11,474 nt of DNA from JAISGQ01 sp045534445 (GTDB lineage: Bacteria > Bacillota > Clostridia > Oscillospirales > Acutalibacteraceae). The DNA is taken from contig JAZSJQ010000013.1 in assembly GCA_045534445.1 (NCBI GenBank), positions 1-11,474 of the forward strand, written 5' to 3'. Shown here piece after piece: positions 1-5,428 of this stretch (position 1 is its first letter; every line of letters starts with the position of its first letter). Under the pieces are notes generated by a model, which did not search any database, was not told the DNA's origin, and worked only from the letters and a program-made list of their open reading frames with translations. Both the position numbers and the translations under genes were made by a program.

Positions 1-82
1 TTTCGTCAGTTCAAAATCGGCCGAATTGATCTCGAGACCCGAGCCTATACATTGAGAAAAGCTTATCTCTTGGAGGGCGATC

Positions 83-138
83 CAAGAGCAAATGTGTAAA
101 CCATGTGGTTGCACAATCTGTAAACCATGTTGCTCTTG
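83..138. repeat. inverted repeat enclosing a direct repeat, gene-free left edge
   Basis: CAAGAGCAA (83-91) is the exact inverted copy of TTGCTCTTG (130-138). Between and overlapping the arms the 12-mer TGTAAACCATGT occurs twice, at 95-106 and 119-130, exactly 24 bases apart. CTCTTGGA (67-74) can also pair with TCCAAGAG (81-88), so two mutually exclusive hairpins are possible. No coding region covers it. The function is unknown; it may be the trimmed edge of a larger element that starts outside the window. Confidence 0.5.
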
Positions 139-148
139 ACAGTGATAT

Positions 149-271
149 CCTCCCCTACGGTGACAGATTGGAGTTTGTTGGGGATTCGGGACGGGCGATT
201 GATAATCGCCCCTACGGTGGTGGCTTTGGGGTTGTTCGTAAAAACGGCGGCAGCAAGCCTCCCCTACGGTG
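149..271. repeat. cluster of CCCCTACGGTG intergenic repeats with a REP-like palindrome
   Basis: The 11-mer CCCCTACGGTG occurs three times (152-162, 209-219, 261-271); the first and last share the longer CCTCCCCTACGGTG. The middle copy follows a hairpin with arms GGGCGATT (193-200) and AATCGCCC (204-211) around a GAT loop. The same design recurs at 6279-6302 and, decayed, at 11441-11459. This is a dispersed palindromic intergenic repeat family. Reading frames through it are repeat artefacts. Apart from the left-edge inverted repeat and the terminator, I see nothing else in 1-339. Confidence 0.7.
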
Positions 272-305
272 GGTGCAATAAAATTTGTTTATATAACCTA
301 AAAAA

Positions 306-335
306 CCTCAGAGCCGCATGGCTCTGAGGCTTTTT
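306..335. terminator. intrinsic terminator of htpG (bidirectional shape)
   Basis: A perfect 10-bp stem, CCTCAGAGCC (306-315) with GGCTCTGAGG (320-329), closes a 4-base loop. A-rich sequence lies on its left (T-run on the minus strand) and CTTTTTGCTTTT on its right. It lies just past the htpG stop codon at 340-342 and can end transcription from either side. Confidence 0.88.
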
Positions 336-339
336 GCTT

Positions 340-2214
340 TTACATAAGCTCGCAGATTGCGTTCGAGAATGCTACGGGGTCTTCGATGGGAAGTCCTTCA
401 ATAAGAAGTGCCTGATTATAAAGCAGGTCACAGTATTTTCTAAGCTTTTCCTCGTTGTCGGAGAGGGCGGAAAGGCGCTCAAAAACGGGGTGAGAGGTAT
501 TTATCTCAAGTACCTTACGAGCCTTCATACCGCCGCCATTGGGCATTGATGCAAGTACCTTCTCCATTTCGAGGGAGATTTCGCCCTCGGTGGTAAGGCA
601 CACGGGATGGGTTTTCAGAATCTTGGAAGGCTTGACCGCAACGACCTTGCCCTCAAGCTGAGTGAGCATAGCCGCAAAGAGGTCTTTCTTTTCCTCTGCG
701 ACCTTTTCTGCTTCCTTTGCCTTGTCGTCATTATCAAGCTCGGCTGAAGCGGCAGAGCAGAACTCCTTGCCCTCAAACTCACGGAGAATCTTGATCGCAA
801 ATTCGTCTACCTCCTGAGTGAAGTAGAGTATCTCATAGCCCTTGTCGCGGAGCATCTCGGTCTGGGGCATAAGAGCCGCCTTTGCCTCGCTCTCGGCACA
901 GACATAGTATATTGCCTTCTGATCTTCAGGCATTGAAGTAACATAATCAGAAAGGGAAACATAACTGCCACGGCTTGACTTAAAGAGCAGAAGCTCGGAA
1001 AGCAGCTCGTTGTTCTGTCCGAAGCCGCTGTATACGCCGTACTTGAGCTGAAGTCCGAATGCATCGAAGAACTTCTCGTAGTTCTCTCTGTCGTTCTTCA
1101 TCATATTGAGAAGGTCGCTCTTTACTCTCTTTTCAATTCTTCCTGAAATGAGCTTTAACTGTCTGTCGTGCTGGAGCATCTCACGGGAGATATTGAGGGA
1201 CAAGTCCTGAGAATCAACAAGTCCGCGTACAAAGCCGAAATAGTCGGGGAGCAAGTCCTTGCAGCAATCGGTGATTAGAACACCTGATGCGTAAAGCTTG
1301 AGTCCGCTTTCGTATTCCTTTGTGTAGTAGTTTGCAGGTGCTTTGGAGGGAATGTAAAGCAGTGCATTGAAGTTTGCGGCGCCCTCGGTGTACATATGAG
1401 CATACTTGAGAGGTGCTGTATAATCAAAGAAATTCTGCTTATAGAATTCCTCGTACTCTTCCTTTGTTATCTCGCTTCTGTTCTTTTTCCAGAGGGGAAC
1501 CATGCTGTTTACGGTCTGGCGCTCGATTATTTCTTCGTAATCATCGGGCTCTCCGTCCTTGCCCTCTACCCTGCGCCAGTCGGTAACGTCCATGCGGATG
1601 GGATAGCGGATATAGTCGGAATATTTCTTGATAAGTCCCTTGATGGTGTGCTCGTCAAGATAGGTATCGTAGTCCTCGTTTTCGGTGCTTTCACGGATAT
1701 AAAGGGTTATGACTGTGCCGTGCTCGGGCTTTTCAGCCTCTTCTATCGTATAGCCCTCAACGCCCTCGGAAGTCCAGAGATATGCCTGTTCCTCACCGTA
1801 TGCCTTGGTAAGAACGGTTATCTTCTCCGCTACCATGAATGCGGAATAGAAGCCCACGCCGAACTGACCGATGACATCGATCTCTTCCTTTTCCTCCATG
1901 TTCTGCTTGAAATCAAGAGAACCGCTGTGTGCGATGGTTCCGAGATTGTTTTCAAGATCTTCCTTCGTCATGCCGCAGCCGTTATCGGTTATTGTAAGGG
2001 TTCTGTTGGTTTTGCTTATATCTATTTCAATAGAAAATGCATCACGATTGAGACCCATTATGCCGCCGTCAAGGGAACGGTAATAGAGCTTGTCGATAGC
2101 ATCGCTTGCGTTTGAAATAAGCTCTCTTATGAATATTTCCTTGTGGGTGTAAATAGAATTGATCATTAAGTCAAGCAGGCGCTTGGACTCTGCCTTGAAT
2201 TGCTTCTTTCTCAT
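340..2214 (-). CDS. htpG: HtpG, cytosolic Hsp90-family ATP-dependent chaperone
   Basis: Bacterial Hsp90, a homodimeric cytosolic chaperone that remodels client proteins through ATP-driven clamp closure, often with DnaK. The 624 residues match the family's usual length. The N-terminal GHKL ATPase is intact: ELISNASDA (31-39, with the Mg/ATP Asn35), DNGCGM (77-82), GTIAHSGS (92-99) and the glycine-rich lid IGQFGVGFYS (115-124). The middle domain keeps NISREMLQ near residue 343, with the arginine expected to contact the ATP phosphate. The C-terminal dimerisation part is present. The start is fixed by the conserved N-terminus (KQFKAESKRLLDLM) and by an upstream AGAGG. The gene is monocistronic, with its own sigma-A promoter, a CIRCE operator at the transcription start and a terminator directly after the stop. 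Nothing is missing, so it should be functional. Confidence 0.97.
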   Translation of the reverse strand: MRKKQFKAESKRLLDLMINSIYTHKEIFIRELISNASDAIDKLYYRSLDGGIMGLNRDAFSIEIDISKTNRTLTITDNGCGMTKEDLENNLGTIAHSGSLDFKQNMEEKEEIDVIGQFGVGFYSAFMVAEKITVLTKAYGEEQAYLWTSEGVEGYTIEEAEKPEHGTVITLYIRESTENEDYDTYLDEHTIKGLIKKYSDYIRYPIRMDVTDWRRVEGKDGEPDDYEEIIERQTVNSMVPLWKKNRSEITKEEYEEFYKQNFFDYTAPLKYAHMYTEGAANFNALLYIPSKAPANYYTKEYESGLKLYASGVLITDCCKDLLPDYFGFVRGLVDSQDLSLNISREMLQHDRQLKLISGRIEKRVKSDLLNMMKNDRENYEKFFDAFGLQLKYGVYSGFGQNNELLSELLLFKSSRGSYVSLSDYVTSMPEDQKAIYYVCAESEAKAALMPQTEMLRDKGYEILYFTQEVDEFAIKILREFEGKEFCSAASAELDNDDKAKEAEKVAEEKKDLFAAMLTQLEGKVVAVKPSKILKTHPVCLTTEGEISLEMEKVLASMPNGGGMKARKVLEINTSHPVFERLSALSDNEEKLRKYCDLLYNQALLIEGLPIEDPVAFSNAICELM

Positions 2215-2241
2215 GTTTTTTACCTCTTTGCAAAATGATAA

Positions 2242-2268
2242 TTAGCACTCTTCACTTGCGAGTGCCAG
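2242..2268 (-). promoter_or_regulatory. CIRCE operator (HrcA binding site) of htpG
   Basis: TTAGCACTC (2242-2250), nine spacer bases and GAGTGCCAG (2260-2268) match the CIRCE consensus TTAGCACTC-N9-GAGTGCTAA in 16 of 18 arm positions. It lies between the htpG -10 box and the ribosome binding site, where bound HrcA would block initiation. HrcA control (repression relieved on heat shock) is established for groESL and dnaK operons of Firmicutes; its extension to this htpG is inferred from the site. Confidence 0.92.
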
Positions 2269-2275
2269 CTTTTGT

Positions 2276-2304
2276 ATTGTAGTCCATTGCACCCGGAAAA
2301 TCAA
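2276..2304 (-). promoter_or_regulatory. sigma-A-type promoter of htpG
   Basis: On the minus strand, TTGATT (-35, 2299-2304) and TACAAT (-10, 2276-2281) are separated by exactly 17 bases. The predicted start falls at the upstream edge of the CIRCE element, as expected for an HrcA-repressed vegetative promoter. Confidence 0.82.
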
Positions 2305-2399
2305 GGTTAATTTGTGAAAGGTTAATGAATTTACCGTTCTATTCATATTTTTTATACAAATTTCTACTTATAAAGCCGTAATTTTGAAATAATTCACAA

Positions 2400-2428
2400 T
2401 TGCAATTTAACGCGTTAAATTTTATTAT
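2400..2428 (+). promoter_or_regulatory. predicted gdhA promoter
   Basis: TTGCAA (-35, 2400-2405) and TATTAT (-10, 2423-2428) lie 17 bases apart, in an AT-rich stretch 58 bases before the gdhA start. The spacer is almost entirely filled by a perfect palindrome. Other AT-rich hexamers nearby fit less well. Confidence 0.65.
2404..2421. promoter_or_regulatory. perfect 18-bp palindrome, candidate operator of gdhA
   Basis: AATTTAACGCGTTAAATT is identical to its own reverse complement over all 18 bases. It overlaps the last two bases of the -35 box and stops just before the -10 box, which is the usual position for a repressor dimer that blocks RNA polymerase. The cognate regulator is unknown and no regulator gene lies in this window. 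Confidence 0.6.
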
Positions 2429-2439
2429 ATTTATATCGA

Positions 2440-2457
2440 ATGGCGTATCCTCGCCAT
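2440..2457 (+). other. small hairpin in the gdhA leader
   Basis: ATGGCG (2440-2445) pairs with CGCCAT (2452-2457) across a 6-base loop, between the predicted transcription start and the AGGAGG at 2473-2478. It sits at or very near the 5' end of the transcript, so it could protect the mRNA end. There is no evidence that it is a riboswitch. Confidence 0.4.
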
Positions 2458-2485
2458 ATCGGATTCCATTTTAGGAGGAATAATT

Positions 2486-3829
2486 ATGTCCGAGTACATC
2501 AACAGAGTCCTTGAAGAGGTCAAGAGAAAGAATGCTTCCGAGCCTGAATTCGTTCAGACTGTTGAAGAAGTTTTCAAGTCTATTGAGCCTGTTGTTGAGA
2601 AGCACCCCGAGTATGAGAAGGCAGGTCTCCTCGAGCGTATGGTCGAGCCTGAGCGCCTTATCTCCTTCCGTGTTTCCTGGACTGACGACAATGGCAACGC
2701 AAGAGTAAACCGCGGCTATCGCGTACAGTTCAACGGTGCTATTGGCCCCTACAAGGGCGGTCTCCGTTTCGCTCCCAACGTATATTCCGGTATCATCAAG
2801 TTCCTCGGCTTTGAGCAGACCTTCAAGAACAGCCTCACCAGCCTCCCCATCGGCGGCGGTAAGGGCGGTTCCGACTTCGATCCCAACGGCAAGTCCGATG
2901 CTGAGATCATGCGCTTCTGCCAGGCTTTCATGAGCGAGCTTTATCGTCACATCGGTCCTGACATCGACGTTCCCGCAGGTGACATCGGTGTTGGCGCAAG
3001 AGAGATCGGTTATCTCTACGGTCAGTACAGAAGACTTAAGGGTGCATTCGAGAACGGCGTTCTCACCGGTAAGGGTCTCTCCTACGGCGGCTCCCTTATC
3101 CGTCCCGAGGCTACCGGCTACGGTGCTGTTTACTATGCACAGCAGGTTCTCGCCAACTTCGGTGAGACCCTCGAGGGCAAGACCATCGCTGTTTCCGGTT
3201 TCGGCAACGTTGCATGGGGCGTAGCTAAGAAGGCTGCAGAGCTCGGCGGTAAGGTAGTTACCATTTCCGGTCCTGACGGTTACGTTTACGATCCCGACGG
3301 TGTTGTTACCGAAGAGAAGATCAACTATCTCCTCGAGATGCGTGCAAGCGGCCGCAACAAGGCTCAGGATTACGCTGACAAGTTCGGCTGCCAGTTCTTT
3401 GCAGGTCAGAAGCCCTGGGGCACCAAGGTTGACATCATCATGCCCTGCGCAACTCAGAACGAGGTAGGCATCGCTGAGGCTGAGAAGATCGCTGCTAACG
3501 GCGTAAAGTACTACATCGAGGTTTCCAACATGCCCACCACCAACGATGCTCTGCCCTACCTTCATGACAAGTGCGTTGTTGCTCCTTCCAAGGCTGTTAA
3601 CGCAGGCGGCGTTGCAGTTTCTGCTCTCGAAATGAGCCAGAACTCCATGAGATACTCCTGGAGCGCTGAGGAAGTTGACGAGAAGCTCAAGGGCATCATG
3701 AAGCACATCTACGATGCTTCCGTTGAGGCTGCTGCAGCTTACGGCTTCGGCTACGATCTCGTTGCAGGCGCTAACATCGCAGGCTTCGTCAAGGTTGCTG
3801 ATGCTATGATGGCTCAGGGTATTATCTAA
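2486..3829 (+). CDS. gdhA: hexameric glutamate dehydrogenase, probably NAD-linked
   Basis: Interconverts 2-oxoglutarate plus ammonium and glutamate using a nicotinamide cofactor, linking nitrogen assimilation or amino-acid fermentation to central carbon; cytosolic. The 447 residues have the length of the homohexameric class. Substrate and catalytic residues sit as in the Clostridium symbiosum enzyme with a one-residue offset: Lys90 (GPYKGG), Lys114, Lys126 (GGGKGG) and Asp166 (PAGDIG). The Rossmann domain begins at SGFGNV (237-242). Phe239, Pro263 and Asp264 (SGPDGY) copy the residues tied to NAD preference in C. symbiosum, whereas E. coli NADP-linked GdhA has an SDS segment where this protein has GPD. 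I therefore favour NAD or dual use over strict NADP, although database names often say NADP-specific. A strong AGGAGG lies seven bases before the ATG. Codon use is strongly biased (CTC, GGC, CGC, AAG), unlike its neighbours, which suggests very high expression. Confidence 0.96.
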   Translation: MSEYINRVLEEVKRKNASEPEFVQTVEEVFKSIEPVVEKHPEYEKAGLLERMVEPERLISFRVSWTDDNGNARVNRGYRVQFNGAIGPYKGGLRFAPNVYSGIIKFLGFEQTFKNSLTSLPIGGGKGGSDFDPNGKSDAEIMRFCQAFMSELYRHIGPDIDVPAGDIGVGAREIGYLYGQYRRLKGAFENGVLTGKGLSYGGSLIRPEATGYGAVYYAQQVLANFGETLEGKTIAVSGFGNVAWGVAKKAAELGGKVVTISGPDGYVYDPDGVVTEEKINYLLEMRASGRNKAQDYADKFGCQFFAGQKPWGTKVDIIMPCATQNEVGIAEAEKIAANGVKYYIEVSNMPTTNDALPYLHDKCVVAPSKAVNAGGVAVSALEMSQNSMRYSWSAEEVDEKLKGIMKHIYDASVEAAAAYGFGYDLVAGANIAGFVKVADAMMAQGII

Positions 3830-3846
3830 TCGGTATTATATAATTT

Positions 3847-3885
3847 ACAGCCGCAGTGGTTTGAGCTACTGCGGCTGTCTTGTTT
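3847..3885 (+). terminator. intrinsic terminator of gdhA
   Basis: ACAGCCGCAGT (3847-3857) pairs perfectly with ACTGCGGCTGT (3868-3878), 11 bp, about 18 bases after the gdhA stop. The tail CTTGTTT is only moderately T-rich, so termination may be partial. Confidence 0.8.
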
Positions 3886-3908
3886 GTGCGGATAAGCGGA
3901 GATATAAT
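3880..3908 (+). promoter_or_regulatory. promoter in front of the truncated DHFR-like gene
   Basis: TTGTTT (3880-3885) and a consensus TATAAT (3903-3908) are 17 bases apart. The -35 box overlaps the T-tail of the gdhA terminator, so the two signals are interlocked. Confidence 0.55.
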
Positions 3909-3949
3909 CTGAGAGAGTAAACAGATAAATTTGACGAGCGGAGGCAAAT

Positions 3950-4093
3950 ATGAGCAATAGAAAAGTTGTTTTATATGTTGGTATTAGCCTTGATGGTTAT
4001 ATTGCAACCAAAGATGATTCATTGGAATGGCAGATTGCTTGCGCTCTCATGTCCCCTGCGATTGAATGTTTAATCTTTATATTGGTAAAATGA
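3950..4093 (+). pseudogene. truncated dihydrofolate-reductase-like (RibD C-terminal family) remnant
   Basis: The 47-codon frame starts after GCGGAGG (3938-3944) and reads RKVVLYVGISLDGYIATKDD. This is the typical first strand and loop of the small DHFR-like proteins of the RibD C-terminal family (yyaP/ywjB type), which are normally about 170-190 residues. After roughly residue 27 (EW) the resemblance stops. The remaining 20 residues are unrelated, and the TGA at 4091-4093 overlaps the first base of the palindromic element. The rest of the domain, including the cofactor-binding half, is absent from the window, so no enzyme activity is expected. The promoter and ribosome binding site remain intact, so a short peptide may still be made. 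The loss is probably a deletion associated with the adjacent repeat, though the order of events is inferred. Confidence 0.72.
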
Positions 4094-4305
4094 AAGGCTC
4101 CCTGAAATGGGGAGCCTCAGACTGTCAAAGCACCTCCCTCGTCAGAGGGAGATGACTTCATAAATGAGGTGGGTTTTGCGTAGCAAAACTCGGAGGGAGA
4201 GATCTTCGACTACCCCTCAGTCACTTCGTGACAGCTCCCCTGACAAGGGGAGCCAAGTGTGGTGACTTTTTTGACAAGCTCAGGCTCCCTTAATGGGGAG
4301 CCTTT
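4093..4305. mobile_element. MITE-like palindromic element with ~38-bp terminal inverted repeats
   Basis: The ends are inverted copies: AAAGGCTCCC (4093-4102) against GGGAGCCTTT (4296-4305), continuing inward, with mismatches, through AGCCTCAGACTGTCAAAG on the left and its counterpart on the right. Each end is itself a hairpin (4095-4117; 4282-4303). Inside are further hairpins: CTCCCTC/GAGGGAG (4134-4140/4145-4151), GTTTTGC/GCAAAAC (4173-4179/4183-4189), GTCAC/GTGAC (4220-4224/4228-4232) and GCTCCCCT/AGGGGAGC (4234-4241/4246-4253). There is no coding capacity. It resembles non-autonomous repeats I recall from gut Clostridia. I could not identify a clear target-site duplication. It could also stop transcription arriving from either side. 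Confidence 0.72.
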
Positions 4306-4308
4306 AGT

Positions 4309-5037
4309 TTATTTAATCCAAACTTCATTACCGAATCTTTCGCAATATATCTGTTTTAATTCATCAATGTCGTATTCGTCCTTCACATAAATGCATTCGT
4401 CGGCAATGTGCCTGATAAATTCATCTGAGCCGACAGGCAATAACACAATCGCACCGCTGTCTGTCAGTTCTCTCAGCACCTTTAAAAGACAGGAACAACA
4501 CATCCGATGATAAAAACCGCTCGAATTATATGGCGCATAAAATATTTTTCTGCCTTCGGCATACCCTAAAGCAGCTGAGGCTCGCCATCTTTCTCCGCTT
4601 AATGCATGAAGCTCTCTGTCATACCTCGGCTCGGTAAGCAGGAATTTATTCGCAATATCCTCAAAGCTATCTTTGAGTGAGTTCTTCTTTATTGCTTTTT
4701 CGATAGATTTCCTTACAGTATAATTTTTGTATAGTTCTTTGCTCGGCTCAAGATTCCAGCTTGCAGCCTCAAGGTCATTTTGAGAAATCTCAGTATCATT
4801 GCAAAACAGCCTCAGATTTCCAAAATCAATCTTACCGCCCAGAAGATAAGAAAGATACATATTTCCTTGACCGTGTTCGCCAATCAAACCATATATCTTT
4901 TCGCTCTCAAGCTGAATATCCTTGTATTTCCATGTGTCATGAGTATTCTCGATAAACGCACTGCCTGAAATCAATGATGTGCATTGGCTTGAATCGATTC
5001 TGATTTTAAAGCCGCTTTGAAACAAGCTGTTTTTCAT
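4309..5037 (-). CDS. ABC-ATPase-fold protein lacking catalytic residues (pseudo-ATPase)
   Basis: A 242-residue protein that aligns along its length with single ABC-transporter ATPase domains, but every nucleotide-handling motif is altered. Walker A reads GEHGQGNM (53-60): the glycines remain, but the Lys-Ser/Thr is Asn59-Met60. The segment expected to hold the Q-loop Gln reads WNLEPSK (94-100), before a well-kept TVRKSI (107-112). The signature is LSGERW (146-151). Walker B and D-loop read FYAPYNSSGFY (166-176) where LLLDEPTSGLD is usual, so Asp, Glu, Pro and the D-loop Asp are gone. The H-loop region LLPVGSDEF (199-207) lacks the His. CCSC (180-183) is unusual. ATP hydrolysis is unlikely; a structural, regulatory or nucleotide-sensing role is possible but not shown. 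It is the last gene of a three-gene operon, 13 bases after the DUF3795 gene, preceded by a GGGGGA. No permease is nearby. It could be a decaying gene, yet the frame is fully open. Confidence 0.75.
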   Translation of the reverse strand: MKNSLFQSGFKIRIDSSQCTSLISGSAFIENTHDTWKYKDIQLESEKIYGLIGEHGQGNMYLSYLLGGKIDFGNLRLFCNDTEISQNDLEAASWNLEPSKELYKNYTVRKSIEKAIKKNSLKDSFEDIANKFLLTEPRYDRELHALSGERWRASAALGYAEGRKIFYAPYNSSGFYHRMCCSCLLKVLRELTDSGAIVLLPVGSDEFIRHIADECIYVKDEYDIDELKQIYCERFGNEVWIK

Positions 5038-5050
5038 GTTATTCCCCCAA

Positions 5051-5428
5051 TTATTTCCTGAGGTTATTCTCCTTATCGAAAAATGCTTTTTCGAGTGCGG
5101 TGTATTCTTCCTCTGAACACACCTCTCTGCACTTTTGCTGATACTCGGCAGAACGGGCGAGCATGGAATCTATTTTTGCGCAGGGGAATTCGGGGCATTT
5201 ATTGCACTTTTCAACACTGTGGGCTTTGGTACATTCAACCAGATTATAGGTGCAGGTTTTGTGAGAAGAACAGCCCGTGCAGGCTATTTCTTCGTTTGAA
5301 ACAACCTTATCCCTCCAGCCCACTCTGTACCAAAGCTCGGCAACCGCACTCAGCTCTTCGGGGGTTTTTGCCCTGTATCGTGGACATTCAAGGCAGTTAT
5401 CACCGCAGAGGGTTATTTTCTCCATCAT
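5051..5428 (-). CDS. Cys-rich DUF3795-type protein
   Basis: A 125-residue cytosolic protein with the cysteine pattern I associate with DUF3795. CGDNCLEC (C8, C12, C15) is followed by Pro and Tyr, then come C50-x2-C53, C59, C66 and KCNKCPEFPC (C75, C78, C83), with two more at C100 and C104. Such spacing suggests metal binding (zinc or iron-sulfur), but the family has no established function. The C-terminal third is charged and probably helical. Its ATG overlaps the stop codon of the upstream lipoprotein gene by four bases (5425-5428), so the two are probably translationally coupled. A second ATG follows immediately, so the start could be one codon later. Confidence 0.82.
   Translation of the reverse strand: MMEKITLCGDNCLECPRYRAKTPEELSAVAELWYRVGWRDKVVSNEEIACTGCSSHKTCTYNLVECTKAHSVEKCNKCPEFPCAKIDSMLARSAEYQQKCREVCSEEEYTALEKAFFDKENNLRK

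Noticed and set aside
127..327. 66-codon frame at the left edge
   Set aside because: It is translated from the CCCCTACGGTG palindromic repeats, with no ribosome binding site; its peptide (GRLIIAPTVVA) is simply the repeat read in frame.
2411..2423. 13-mer CGCGTTAAATTTT shared with 11426-11438
   Set aside because: Only half of the gdhA palindrome recurs, and in an unrelated repeat context. In an AT-rich 11-kb window this can arise by chance, so it was not counted as a second operator.
2471..3706. 411-codon open frame antisense to gdhA
   Set aside because: It is a by-product of the strong codon bias of gdhA. It has no ribosome binding site, begins inside the real gene, and encodes a low-complexity protein with no recognisable domain.
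4093..4305. possible CRISPR array or tRNA-like RNA from the many hairpins
   Set aside because: The repeats are inverted and of differing sequence rather than regularly spaced direct repeats, and there is no cloverleaf or CCA end.
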